Assembly: GCA_005406025.1 (NCBI GenBank)
Contig: BGZK01000007.1
Span: 1,364,001-1,428,000, forward strand
Source of the DNA: Eumeta japonica
Lineage: Eukaryota > Arthropoda > Insecta > Lepidoptera > Psychidae
DNA: 64,000 nucleotides
Reading direction: 5' to 3'
The translations under genes were made by a program, and so were the position numbers. Numbering within the stretch: the first letter of the stretch is position 1; each line of letters begins with the position of its first letter. The notes beneath the pieces were generated by a model, which did not search any database, was not told the origin of the DNA, and saw only the letters and a list, made by a program, of their open reading frames with translations. Below, one piece after another: positions 35,831 to 48,735 of this stretch.

Positions 35831-38699
35831 AATCGGGAACATGGCAGGGATCGTTTATGTTTTTTCCGTGTTTGGTCCGGACCAGCCAGATTTTGCGACA
35901 TGTACGTTTTTTCTACGACAACTATCACGACACAAGTTTCAAACCACATACGGCTTTCTTATCCCGTCGATGATGAGCCTATAGCTTTTTACATCATAAA
36001 CATATCAAATAAAGTTAAATAATTAATAAGTAAGTTTACATTTAAGCACAAAATTATTCAGGGATTTTTTTTTATAGCGACCGCTCTAACCAACGTTAAA
36101 AAGTTTATTTACACACCAAACAAACTGCTAAAAAGAAATAAATCCAAATACTTAAGATATTAATAACCGGTCGATAAGTAATAACAGCCAATTGATAGCC
36201 TTTAAATTGATAATAACATCCACACAAAATATTCAGTAACCCATGGAAAGGCTTTAAATCTTTGATAAATTATTAACAGTTAATACGCAGCCTTCCATGT
36301 TATATAACCTTTCGCCGTCAACGCACGATTTTACGGCTTTACGTTGTGCGCGACTAATGGATCCACACCTTTTTGATGTTAACGTTTTCCATTCGACACA
36401 TATTTTCCAATCGTAAGTTTTATGGTGAACACAATCGTAGTGTCAATAGAAGGTCACTTAAATTTTAAGTAGATATGCCCTTTCGAATATGTGATGTTTC
36501 AAAATGGGACCCACCTACTTATATATTAATATATTTATACATTTTTGTGTGCGCCAAAAAAAAAAAAATATAGTGAAACTGTCGCAAAAAAAAATACTAA
36601 TAATCACGGAGAGTATATTAAAATAAAAATGAGATATGTACAGAGAAAAAAAATGTCAAGGTTCGCGCCGTAGATTTTAGTGAAAATGTCGGGATGTAAT
36701 CATAATAATAGTTCTGACATTTGCACGGCACTGGATTTTTAAGGTTTTTAAATTTTGACGCGAGCTTTCTTTTGATTCGTGTTTTCTGTGATTCCACCAT
36801 ATTAATAAGGCGTGTGAAACGATATCTTTAATTTTCTTGAAATTATCAATTTCACACCGATTTTTACATACATTTCGGTGAATATTTTTACTGTGTCTCT
36901 ACGAGTCCTTCTCGAGTTCTTCTCAAACTCTTTCCAATCACACCCTAGTCAACTTACTGTATAAATGCGTTCTCACGCTTCACTAATTTATAATTTTGCA
37001 CAACCCTAATTCACGACAATCACGCGCAGACGCTTATACTAGCCCGATGGCGTCACGAGCAAAACAAACGTTTCACGATAAACACGTACAGACATGCTGC
37101 ATCTATTGTAACCTCAACCATTGTTATCGCTTCATTACTCCCGTCATAATTAACGATTGAAATCTGACAGTATTTTGTAACAGAAGAAAGTTTGACCGGC
37201 TATTATCATTGTACTTAACCAGTTATTTATCAAAGACATTTCATTGTGTTCATCACCAAACATTATGACTTTGCTTACCCTACTGGCGTTTGCAGGTGAT
37301 CTCCCATTAGCGGATCCGAATAGTTTTGCATATGGAAAACCGTGGGATGGAAAATATGAAAACAAAAATAGTAACTGACACTAAACTGTTATATTTATTA
37401 AAACAAAAACCAATTTTTATTTATCTTCAAAAGAATGGAAATATTTTTTAAGACTTCATTTTTCTGCGTGAATTGGCCATATTTGGTCATTTTATCGTGT
37501 CGCGTATCTTACATAGCTGTACAAAATATACATTTGAATGTTCATTTCAATTTTCAAGTGAATATTTAACATTCACGTATTTTTGTTGTTAATCACGATT
37601 TCGAAAATTGTTTTCAAAATTCATCCTACTTCAATTTTTAAGATCAAAACAACATTTAATTACATTTAGCCTATAACATTTCTAATACGTTTTTCGGATC
37701 ACGATCACCACATTCGTGGATTTGAATTAAACTAAAAAAAAATTGTATTGTCGATTAAGGAGATAGTGATGTCATGTACTCAGAGTTCACCGTCTGCTAC
37801 CTAACCTAATGCCTACATTGAAAAAATAGATTCGAGAATAAAAGTCTATCCTAGATTTTATGATGTGTCGTCTTACGAGACACCACGTGCATCATTTTTC
37901 AAAAATGACACTTATGCTATGACAATTTTACATTCGCCTATTACCTTTCAATTTCTGTATACAAAAATAGATAACTTAAAAATATTTACACTTTATGGGT
38001 AAACAAATAAGTACTATACGAGACACAAAAACCTATCGTGTCCAAGAATAGAATCATCGGATTGGGTGGCATGATAGATGTCGAGAGAGCGCACGTGTCA
38101 ACGAATTAACGACTTGGGGAGGGATCCGAACAGATAATACGCAATATAGGGGCTTGAAAATTTATGGGGTGCGGCTGCCGAGGTCACGTTTGTTTTTGAT
38201 GCAAATGGTTCATTCGTGAGGACATTTCCGTAAATGTTCTTGGCGATTTTTTTTTTTTGTTAATCTTGATAGAAGTAAAACATCAAAAAGAGGACTATTG
38301 CAGGAATAAGGTTCAATACTCATGACTGTCCCGCGCATAAAAATGAAATATAAGTTAAAGTGAAATTATAGTAGAATTTGCTAAACTGTGGGTCAATATC
38401 TCGACTGAGTTATTAGTAGAAAAAGTTGAACATGTTTAATGGGTGAAAAATAGTAGTTACATTTAAAATGTTAATAAAATCAATATACAACCAATAAAAT
38501 GGCGATAATGATTGTGGTAATATTATAATTTGTTTAGTCCCTTAACTATACCTAAGTATACTTAATGTACCAAAAGTTTATTAGACGAAGTTAACTGCCG
38601 TATTTCTAGCGGTTTTTGTTTTTAATAAATAATCTTAGTTATAGTATGTCAATAACATGTTCAATGTGCAACATCCGCCATTTTCGCTTTATAGTCATA
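35831..38699. other. AT-rich non-coding DNA, nothing recognised
   Basis: A-runs at 36557 and 36585. Only short frames (36618-36800, 37150-37365). Nothing resembling an exon. Confidence 0.35.
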
Positions 38700-38870
38700 A
38701 ATTCAAATATATCAATGACTGTGTCCGACGCCCGTCCACCCCGATGTCGATACCACTCTTAACTTCGACCCCGCTTCTACTTTTCATTCCAATGGCGATC
38801 CCGATTTCGGTTTTAGTATTTTTTTTCTTGGACGATACTGCTATTTTCCTAGAATCATAATTTTTTTTTA
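38700..38870 (+). repeat. dispersed CCGATY-array repeat, copy 7
   Basis: Plus-strand phrases CACCCCGATGTCGATACC, CTTCGACCCCGCTTCTAC, CATTCCAATGGCGATCCC and GATTTCGGTTTTAG form the array. It is shorter than the 24.7-kb copy and the terminal modules are not clear. The overlapping 67- and 89-codon frames are this array read in frame. Confidence 0.5.
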
Positions 38871-39639
38871 GTATAAATCCAACCTTGTTGTTCAAGAGAT
38901 AACCTACTTCTATGCACAATTTAGATGTAATACATTTAGACATTTCGGAGATTAGCCCGCACAAAGAAACAGATACACATTCGATTAATATAAGATTCGT
39001 TTTGAATTCAGTTCAATTTAATAATAGAACATTGTATAATATACGTCACATATACTTATTTAAATCAAGATAACGATCTAACGCATTTCACATCTTGATT
39101 TTATCTTCAAAAATAAGGTTCGCGATGAGGGTAGCACCTTGTAAGTATGCGATCAAAGTCGAAATCACAATTTATGATACTGTAACGTAATAAGAAAACC
39201 TGTACGTTCGGCGTCAGCCTCCTCCGAATCGATAATAATTACAGTTTATTTTTTCTGGCTTGGAAGGGGTCGGTGGAGTGGTCGAAGTGGATCACTTCTC
39301 GAGTTTTAAACTACTTTTTTAGACTACAATTTGTTTTTCGATAAACATTTTTATTAACGAGTTTCTCACAAAACTAATTAAATCTACATGATTTATTTCC
39401 ATACTCGTTTGATATATCGTACAATTTCGGTTATTAATATAATGTTATTTAATCCAGGGTATTAAAATTATCTTTGCTACCAAAAATATTCAATTTTGCC
39501 GTCAGGGTTTATTTACCTCTACCCCCAACTTCCAGATTTTGAAACGTGAAAGGTCATTAAACGCCCCACTTTGGGTATTAAATTAAGATTTGAGAAATCG
39601 AGGTGCGTTATGAAAAGTTCATTTCAGCCACTGAAAGTT
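38871..39639. other. AT-rich non-coding DNA
   Basis: Contains a 10-bp inverted repeat (AAATCAAGAT 39061-39070, ATCTTGATTT 39091-39100). Nothing else recognised. Confidence 0.3.
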
Positions 39640-39644
39640 AGCTA

Positions 39645-39850
39645 CCAGACATAAGTCTCCCTCCCTAAATCTCCACGACGTACGGTCCTGGGCCACCTAC
39701 TGTATTCATGGTGACCCGCGACCATCAGCAAGCCGTCACTCCACTTAGTGTCAGGCCATCTCACGCTACGACGTGCAGTTTGTTGGTCGTCACCCGAGAA
39801 TCTTTCTACCCCAGCGGTTATCAGTTCTACGAGTGATTGGTCTTGCACGT
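39645..39850 (-). pseudogene. RTE-type LINE C-terminal relic
   Basis: The minus frame includes RRSVRWPDTKWSDGLLMVAG and later DLGRETYV before the stop at 39642-39644. This matches the common C-terminus of RTE-clade LINE proteins, RRSVGRPPTRWxDDLVxVAG followed by a GEAYV-type end. The upstream reverse transcriptase is not present, so this is a 5'-truncated and decayed copy. It is on the opposite strand to the endonuclease relic at 35.4 kb, so they are separate insertions. Confidence 0.6.
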
Positions 39851-42340
39851 TCAGATTTTCACCTGTCTACATCTCTTCAGAATTCTCTAGGTAGCATTAT
39901 GTTAGTGCCGTGCCTATAACCACTGGTTGAAATGTCTTTTCATTTCCACCAGTAGCTATGGGCACGTCAAGCGAAACGATTCATTTTCCTCTAGCCTATT
40001 TTTCGTGAATTTCGGCAAGTTTCTCACCATAATATTTTTAATACAATATTTTTCTTATACAAAATCCATTTTAACGAGAATTGATTATTTTGTAAATATA
40101 ATTAATATACTGTTAATACATTTTCTTAAAAAGTATTCGAAATATTCACAATAAAAAGAGTCCAACATCGAATTCGTGGTGTTGTGAATGCTCACCCGAC
40201 AAATGATGGAATGCGTTTATAGATCATCGAGAGCAGTGAAACCGCCGGGGACGACACGCAAATATATATCCCAGATCACGAGGTGAACAAAACCGATCAC
40301 CGACCGCTCGCTTAAACCGTCATCGAAAGTTCAATATCTCGCGCCCGCTTCATCACTTCTACAACTACAAATCGATACTGATGCATAATGTTTAGAGTCC
40401 TTTGGTCTCTAGATGTGGAATCATGTTTACGGGAGTTCTGGTTGAGACCTTTTTGTCTGTCAACCGATTGATCTTTATAGGTTCTTATTGGGATTTTTTT
40501 TTTTTGATCGTTCATATCGGACAAGGAGTATTTCATATAAGTCTGATTGCTTTTATATCCGCTTCATTTAAAGAGAAACTAATACGTATTATATAAACTT
40601 TTCTTCTTGCACTTGCACTTTTCTATTGTAACACCTCGAATTTACTATAGAAATAATATATACGAACTTGGGTTACCATATATGAAATACGCATATTTTA
40701 AAATATTATATGAAGTGTGGTCTAAGAAGAGACAGTTAAGTGTCCAACGTTATATATAACTTTATGGCGTGTTCAACATCAATCAAACATACCGATATAC
40801 CATTAAATCACATTGCTTTACAGCAGGAGACGTACTACCAATACATGCCTAATTAAATTAATCTGTACCATACGTCAGGGGGCAAGTTACTTGCTCGTTG
40901 TTTTAAATGACATTTGATTGGATATTCATAATATGTAGAACCGTTACGTGTTTTTTCTTCATTGAGGTTTTGAAGTCCTTATTTTCGAGGATTATATTAC
41001 AATAACATAGAACGTGTGACAATTTATATTGACTGCTGTCTCTTAGCATTATGCTAGAAGAAGAATGTGACAAACGGAGAGAACAAGCACCATGGTTTTA
41101 ATAATAGGGTTTTTCTTTATACTCAAAGCCAGCAAACATTAACAGTAATAACCAGACAGATATTAATAACAATAAAGTTAAAATTCGTAATTATGTACTG
41201 AATCCCTGAAGAAATAATTTAACCATTTTACTTACGACCTTGTTATTTTTTTTCCTCTTAATCACCTAGTCTATTTAATAAAAATCTTAACATAATTTTG
41301 AAATTTAAATCCATTAAGTTGGTGATACAGAAATCATGTTTTATTATATTACACTTAAATTGATTTGTCCCGTTATTGTTGCTGATTATGCGAAGCGTGT
41401 CATTTATGGAAATATATATCTCTTAATTATCATAACCTTTTCGAGTTTAAATGTATTTTTTTTCTGATAATATATTTTCATGAGATAAATCGGAACATTA
41501 AAAACTTAAGTTTTTAATTGTTTAATCAATTTCAATAATATTAACATTAACGTTGTCGCGAAGGATGTTATATTAAATTTTTACACGAAAACCCAATAAA
41601 CCAAATGATAATTATGTTAATCGTGATTATCAATTTGAATGATACTTGAGTGTTACTTAATTCATTTCACTTGTACGTGTGCCAATAGCCTGAGGCCATT
41701 CTATGCACACATTTTTCTATATTGAGCCTTCAGTGATGAAACGAATTCGATGAAAACCCTCATAAAGGTATAGAAAAAATGCGAATTACATACAATATAC
41801 CAACGACTTCCGAAATTATGTATTCAATGTAACCTGGTCAAAGACTTTTTAGAGTATAATTACAAACATTTAAATGATAATATATACTCAATTAAATTTC
41901 TATTTTAATATTTCATCTGTATAAAACAGGAACCGATCAGCGCCGCAGTATGCCAGATTGTACTGTATGTGTGTATGAATGTAATAGAATGTTTTTAATT
42001 CAATTTTCACCCATTTACGGACTTCGGAATAATCTGAAAATTTGCCGACTTATTAAGAACCGATGGCAATGCATTTTCGAAGTAGAAATTTAAAAGAAAA
42101 TGTACGTGTGCAGTTCACACGCGCTACAAACCAAGCCTTAAAAACCTGAACTGTAAGAGAATGAGACGAATGCTGTATCAGAAGTGGGATACTTAGAGGG
42201 TTTGTTCATTAACTTGTTAAATTCATTTGTCGGTGTCAAGCTTAAAAGTTATTTCACACTTCATCATTCAGACTCGTACGTTTCCAATTTGAGCGAATGA
42301 TAATACGCAGGCGCGCACGAGCACATGTATCCCTTTGTCT
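39851..42340. other. AT-rich non-coding DNA, nothing recognised
   Basis: A moderately GC-rich patch at 40195-40320. T-run at 40493. Small frames at 40312-40596 overlap on both strands. Confidence 0.35.
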
Positions 42341-42342
42341 CG

Positions 42343-42420
42343 CATTCTATCTCATCTTACATTCTATTTCATTCTCTCGAAGGCATTTTATCTCATCTCA
42401 CTTTCTTTGTCATTCTCTCG
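42343..42420 (+). repeat. imperfect tandem pyrimidine repeat, 2 units
   Basis: Units 42343-42379 and 42384-42420 both begin CATTxTATCTCATCT and end TCATTCTCTCG, with several differences between them. The strand is almost pure pyrimidine with scattered A. Overlapping 69- and 77-codon frames are this repeat translated. Confidence 0.6.
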
Positions 42421-44478
42421 CAAGTTAAATCGTATAGATGGATATGTTTGTCTCTTTTTAGCGTCGCTTTTCCGTTTCATCGAATTTCAATTCACACCCG
42501 TACTAAAGGAGTTTTCGCACTACAAAAGAAATGACTTTCAGAAAACGAATGTAGCAAAGAAAAATTGAGGCAATCCACACCTACCGATTACTCCATTGAT
42601 TGCAAACTCGTAAAAAGTAGCACTGTTAGAGACAATTTGATATGATATGTACGTATTCAATAAAAAAGTTGATCCGATGATGAAATACGGAAGCGGCCAT
42701 TTATAAATATATAAGCATTTTTAATTACTCAACTTACAATTGTCTACGCCAGTCCACGGCCCACAGGCCATAAAGCACGATATCTATTAGCGTAGGCGAA
42801 TCGAGCGCTATGCGAAAGCTACCACAGCGCACGATAAACTTTACAAAGTAATCTGATCTAGACCGGATTGGACGGGCCTGCGTGCTGGTCTGCGACCTGC
42901 TCGTTCTTTACTCCGTATCTGATTTCCTATGAATGACGAGACCTTATCGAGGCAATTCTCTGAATTGTTACTTGAGACAGGAGTTCGTTTAAATAGGTCG
43001 GCTGTGTATTAGTGTAACACAACGCCCTTAAGTACGGTTTATGTATCTTGTTTGTACTGTGACGAAGTTATTAAATTATATTTAAAATTGTTATTTCTTA
43101 ATATGAAAAAAAAGTAGTAATAATAATAACGTTAAAACTATTATTTTTCTTTGTAGTTGACTCTCTGCCTGATACAAATTGGCCGTCACAATTTGTATCC
43201 GTATACTCGGACTACCGACACTCAACAAAAAATTAAATGAAACAAAAATTTGTCTTTTCCATTTTGTAGTCTGTAAGAAAAAGGGCAGAGACAGACGTCT
43301 CTCTGTCTAAATCCTTCGACATTGTACTGATTCTTAAGCCGTGGCATACTCAACGGTGCCGACATTGACACAACGAAGTGATCTCAGGCAGAACAAATCA
43401 TCTTATATGATTTATTGATGCGCGCAGACGCACCTGTAATAATATGCATGCAGGATTGTTTATAAGTATGCTTTTTGTTTACCTTGAACTTTTGGATTTT
43501 CGGCATAATGACATTATCAAATACGAGATAAAATTTGACAGGTGTTGCTAATTATACGGTATGAATAAGATTCGCATATATGTTTGTGTTTAAATGAAAT
43601 ACACGTTCGATTAAATACGATTTTGATAAAAGTTTTTTCTTTATGTGTACTGTGTTCTACAACGGACTTTTATAGAACATAACATGTAAACTGCGTGAGT
43701 TAGGACTATAAAAACATAGTTGTTTGAAGTAGCAATATCAAATTTTATTGAAAACTTTTTCATGCACTAATTGTTTATATGATGACATTCCATAACTATA
43801 ATTGTGCTCATTAACGACATCGAATACTACCTCATTAGCTCAGCGTCTTTCCTCTCATTAATGCCGATACTCGGAACGTAACAATTGGCCAGTGCCGTTC
43901 TGGTTTCACGGAGGGCGCCGCGCCGGCATTCACTCCCGTCCTCCCAAAACGAGTAAAACCAACGAAACGAACCTAAAAATAACCGAGCAAGTTCGCCGGA
44001 CGGTAATTGTTGAAAACGTCGCGCCGCGCCTCACCTTGCCGCCTTTACGTACGGTCTTCGTACAAAACCACCGATGTACAAAACTTGTACAATTATTTTT
44101 GTTTCTTCATAAGCCATAGAATACGTTATCGATGATATGCTCGTTTCATTGTAGTAGTTTAAATTATGCACAATATATATAGTTAGGCACTTTGTGTGCA
44201 TCAATAAATATTAATTGTACTCGGCTGTTTGTCGTCGTTCTTATTCTACTTAGAAATTGGTCATATAATATACGGTTTAACTTTCTAGATACTTACATAT
44301 TTTAATATTGTTCCTCGATATTCAAATGGAAAATAAGAAAGTGTATCGATAAAAATTTAGATAATGAATTTCCACGTGTATTCCACAAACACGGAAACCC
44401 TAATATTGTGCTTAATTAAAACGTCAATAATGTACTGGACGCATTAGTATCATTCTTGTCCCTCGGCATTCTTTAGCG
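42421..44478. other. non-coding DNA with hairpin 43171-43199 and GC islet 43890-44050
   Basis: GATACAAATTG and CAATTTGTATC (43171-43181, 43189-43199) form a perfect 11-bp stem with a 7-nt loop. The islet at 43890-44050 (GGAGGGCGCCGCGCCGGC) gives the 75-codon frame 43892-44119, unrecognised. The rest is AT-rich. Confidence 0.4.
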
Positions 44479-44770
44479 ATATCCCCGATCTCGCCCACTT
44501 CCGTCGGCCGACCGCGGCGGCGGTCCGCGCCCGCGCCGCGCCCGCGCGCGTCCGCGTCCATCGGCCGCGGGTGAGTTATAGGTTTTACGATTTCCACCTT
44601 TCCCACGGAGTTCGAACGGCTCAATAAGTCGGAAGTGGACCGGAGCGTGTTTGCGCCGTGGTCCGCGCGGGCGCGCTAAGTGCGCGTGTCAACCTGCCCA
44701 CGCCCTGTCAATTTTTTCATGTGACAGCGCCGGCAGAGATGCGTTTAGATACGACGCGATGGCGGCCTAT
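44479..44770 (+). other. CpG-dense islet with strong splice-donor match
   Basis: 44500-44570 is almost entirely GC (CGGCGGCGGTCCGCGCCCGC) and ends CGCGG/GTGAGT, the donor consensus, with exon end at 44570. GC content stays high to about 44770. A CpG-rich first exon plus donor is a common arrangement for insect developmental genes, but no TATA, initiator or downstream exon can be shown in this window. Confidence 0.3.
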
Positions 44771-44923
44771 CTTCATACAACGTGACAGGTAATAACGAAA
44801 ACAATGAAGCACGCAAGGTATCGAACGTGGTTCCGTACGACACGAATGATCAATACTAAAAATATAAGGGATTCGATGGAGTTCTCGTTGAAGAAATATA
44901 GAAATCTAGTAAATTTATTTGAA

Positions 44924-45215
44924 GGTGATTGGCGCAATTGGTAGTGACATTGCCTATTACGCTGGGGGCGTGTATTCGATTACCGCACAAGATACACATT
45001 TATTTAATTAAAATTTCATGTTTGTCTTGATGTATTTGTCCTGGGTGTTTCTATGTATTATGTGTATGTGTATATTTACAGAAAAAATGTATTACAAGGA
45101 CTTAGAAAATACACGAAAAGTTAATAAGTACATTTTTTTCTCTTTGGAAAGCTTTTTTCTACATCAAATTTTCATAAATCGAGCTTCATTATTTTTTTTC
45201 TTTTTGTTTTTATTT
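44924..45215 (+). mobile_element. tRNA-derived SINE (lepidopteran)
   Basis: An A-box-like TGGCGCAATTGG (44930-44941) and a B-box-like GTATTCGATTACC (44970-44982) have tRNA-like spacing. They are followed by the phrase GTCCTGGGTGTTTCTATG and ATGTGTATGTGTATATTTAC, which I recall from a widespread lepidopteran SINE body. Mutations in both boxes suggest an inactive old copy. The right end is approximate. Confidence 0.6.
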
Positions 45216-46364
45216 TCATAGTAAACTTCAATTGGCGTGTAATATCAAAAATTAAAATGAATATTATATCAATAATCAGAAAATATTGTTTTTTTATTTT
45301 CCATCAAAAATCATAAAAATAAACTTGAAAATATAGCATAGTTTTATTGTTGTCTAAGACCACTAAATGTGAAAATACTGTAATATATTTTCTTAAACCG
45401 CATTTTATGCTATCATAAACGATGAAGATAATATCTAATTTAAGATACTTCAACAAAGTCATACTATTATGTTTCCAAGATAGGTATCGTAAGATAAAAT
45501 ACTAATGTATCTATCTTCGCAGCGTGTAACGCCTTTCACTCGTAAACTATCGAAGAAAGCTATTCTAGACTGTGTTACGTGAGGTACGAATTCATATTTA
45601 TCATTAGAACTTTTTTAACATTACCTAATTCCATTATTTATTTCTGTAGTATCTTGACCTTTGTAACATGCGATTAATATAATTCATACGATGACGGTCT
45701 GAAATAGTTTCACAAGATGTCCGCTAAATCTAACTGCCGTACCATAAGCAGAATGTCGCGGCGGCACCCCGCACCCCCCGACCGCGCCGACGACGCCTCG
45801 CCTCGTAACCCGCGCCGCGTTGTATGTAGTCATATTAAAACGGAGACATGCAACTCCTACGTTTTCTACGTGTGACTCCCACGAGTCGGCGAACGCCGTT
45901 AAGTGTTGTACGAAACAAAATCATAATTACGGCATCGTACTTAGAAACAGATACGACTGTGTGAACGGGATGATGACGGGACACAGGTGAACAGTTCCTC
46001 CTCCACGCGAACGGCTTAAAGTTGAATTGAAAAGTTCGTGAGATAAGGGCCGCCCGGTCACGCCGGCCGCTGGGTTGCTTCGCGTCCGCCAGCGCCGCAC
46101 GCCCGACACACCGTCGGGGGAGGGCGCTCCTACCATTATTTAGTCGTGCTTAATCTATGGCCATGCTCTGGTGGGCTGGCGTATTTCATATAGCGCAGAT
46201 ACATCGCAATGTATTTGGTTGTACAGATAGAGAGATCTGAAGAACTACCAGGAACTACATTACAGAGAAGGTCCGAACTATGAATGCCCAGGCCAACGAA
46301 GTACCACGCGCCGCGACTCTGTGACCTGCTCGTTAGATGATAACCTTTTTTTCTTATTTAAGTT
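45216..46364. other. non-coding DNA with GC islets at 45755-45830 and 46045-46135
   Basis: Islets include GCACCCCGCACCCCCCGACC and GGCGTGTCGGGCGTGC-type sequence (minus). The 69-codon minus frame 45927-46136 is compositional. No gene recognised. Confidence 0.35.
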
Positions 46365-46520
46365 TATTATTAACCAGGATTGACTTTGAATCCGGAACCG
46401 GGATCGGAATTGATAGTGGTACCGAAACTGACATGAAGAACAGGATCGGTATGAGCGCGGTTTCGGATCGGTTTCAGCGCGATATGAAAAAATATAATAA
46501 TTCATTCCGTGTCTAGGCGA
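46365..46520 (-). repeat. dispersed CCGATY-array repeat, copy 8
   Basis: On the minus strand: CGATCCTGTTCTTCATGTC, CCGATCCCGGTTCCGGATTC, TCGGTACCACTATC. The array is short but its CCGATCCCGGTTCCG core is among the clearest of the family. Confidence 0.5.
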
Positions 46521-46639
46521 GAGCTACCTGCCGACAGCTAGCATAAAATAATAAGTAACAGACGTTAAAACTGTTTTCGACGATCATTGTAAACAAAGTC
46601 TTCCCGATTACATGGGCATGACTTTCATGACGCTGAAGA

Positions 46640-46870
46640 TTGTAATCGTCGCGCAATCGTGACCGCCTATCCTAACGTTTCGCACGAAATGTTTCGTCAA
46701 ACCCTCGACAGTTACGACCACGGCCGTGACGATGGCGCTGCGACGATGCTATCGGACCTCGCCCGCGCCCTACGCGGACGAGATCGCCCGATAGATGTCG
46801 CAAGCGGATCACACCTATATCGCGATGGCCGCTCAGATACACTCGAATGTTACCGTAACCCACGCCAATA
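46640..46870. other. GC-rich islet
   Basis: CpG-dense (CTCGCCCGCGCCCTACGCGG near 46757) with frames open on both strands (46659-46871 plus, 46672-46944 minus). Unrecognised products; regulatory or repeat origin cannot be told apart. Confidence 0.3.
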
Positions 46871-48334
46871 GAGAAAAGTGTTACAACGGCGTCCCATCTC
46901 ACTTCAACTATTTGAATGGAGTTGTAGCGTGAAAGAGATTGCATCCGAGCGATCGATGTGATTCAAACCCTTCCTTTATTGACGCGGCTTTCACAAATTT
47001 TCCAAAATTACATAATTGGATAATGCAAAATTGCGGATATTAAACGGTTTTTTGGATTGAACTTCCTTAAGGTAACTTGCGATGGGAGTTAACCGGTGGA
47101 AATCGCAACATAACGATAAAGCGTTACGCCCCCTCCATGCTATTTTCTCTCTCTAAATCTCTTTGTCTTGAAATTTATTATTTAATATTTTTTATGTAAT
47201 TTATATTTCTCTACTTTGTACCTAATTTTTAGTATACGAATATTTTTTCTAAAATAATAAATGAAATTGATTTTATTTCTTACTTTGCATTAATTATATT
47301 GAAAAAAACTTCGTCCTCGACCGCGCATTTAGTTATTTTTTTTTAATTGAAAACTGAAATGTTGAGTAAAATGCAGGAAAGAGATTTATTTCGCATTACA
47401 AACCTTTCACTTTTTACATGGAATTTATAATCGACTAGAAAATATATATTTTTAACTATGTCACCTTCAACTATACCAAAGAGACATCACGGAATGAATG
47501 TCATCGATTGTAATCAGTACGTACACCACTACTTTCTCTTTGGTCCAGATCCATCTTAGAATTGGCTATAGCTGTTCCATCATCTCCATAATTAACCATC
47601 CATTGTGCTCGTTATGCCACACAGCTGACCGTTTCGCGGTTACGACGTGGATATCACTAAAAGTGTTTAAAAATCAACATATTTATTGAAAACTACATAA
47701 TAAAAAAGCGCATATAAAAGGTACACAAATATAGTAGACCTGAATTCGTGGAATCTAGAATACTAGATTCTATAGACTTTGGGCATGTACACCGAAAATA
47801 TTAGTATAACTTGTAGTACAACTAGTATTGCAACTGTAACTTTGTTACCAATATCTAACACCAGAGATGGTAACACTTAGTACACGTCGAAGCCGCCTTC
47901 AACCTCACGACGAACTATATAGTTTCCAAATTGAACCCAGTATAGCAGTTTGCGTGACCGTCTTTGTTCACACAATGCAAAAAGAGATTGTTACATAACA
48001 GAATTGGTGTTTTCCTCAATGCCACTAAAACTCCACAGTTAAATGGATGAAGTTTGTTTTGTTTCTTTGACTATTTGAAGTATGCTTCAATCGAGGAGCT
48101 GTTCCTGCCGATTTGAGATCGGTCGGAGTGACTGTGATTACTTATGAAAGAATGCTTTTCTAGTACTCCAGTCGCAGAATAGATGGATAGCAAATAGGCC
48201 GCTGGCTACAGAATCGGCGAGGCATTAATCATTGATAATCCCGACAACTCTAATTTGTATTTAAAAGATGTGGAAAGAAATAAATGAAGTCTTTATACAT
48301 GAAAAAGTGTACCGGAATGTAACGTGAAATGGAG
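46871..48334. other. AT-rich non-coding DNA
   Basis: Contains a small hairpin (GAATCTAG 47751-47758, CTAGATTC 47763-47770). Nothing else recognised. Confidence 0.3.
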
Positions 48335-48390
48335 AAGAAAGCGATTTACAAAATCTGACGTTCTTACGTCAGATTTTGAAAATCGTCTTT
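48335..48390. repeat. 27-bp foldback with 4-nt loop
   Basis: CAAAATCTGACGT and ACGTCAGATTTTG form a perfect inner 13-bp stem (48349-48361, 48366-48378). Beyond it AAGAAAGCGATTT pairs with AAAATCGTCTTT with a few mismatches. The tiny loop favours a foldback repeat over a typical miRNA precursor. Confidence 0.65.
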
Positions 48391-48469
48391 TTTAATACGT
48401 CATGATCCACGCAGGTCTTCGGGTACTAGATGTGTCAACACGAGCAACTTTATTTAGTCACCTGCCAAA

Positions 48470-48735
48470 GCATTGTCTGTGGCTCACGCCGCGACGCCCA
48501 CGTTCCTCGTATATCCATGATCACGTATCTGTTTCGTATCGCGTATCAATCGTCCCGATATCGGCGCCGGCGCGGACACTTTCGCCTATTAACATGCGAA
48601 ACGGAACGCTCCTTTCGGAACAAATAAATTCATATCTCGGCCGCGATCTCACGCTCCGATTGCGACGTGCGGTGGCTTCATTGAAAGCCTCTCGAGGTGG
48701 CGACGGCGCCGTACATGGCGGACTCGGTAGAAATA
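48470..48735. other. GC-rich islet
   Basis: CpG-dense, with 113- and 65-codon plus frames (48402-48743, 48430-48627) in different registers. No domain recognised and no single favoured frame. Confidence 0.3.
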
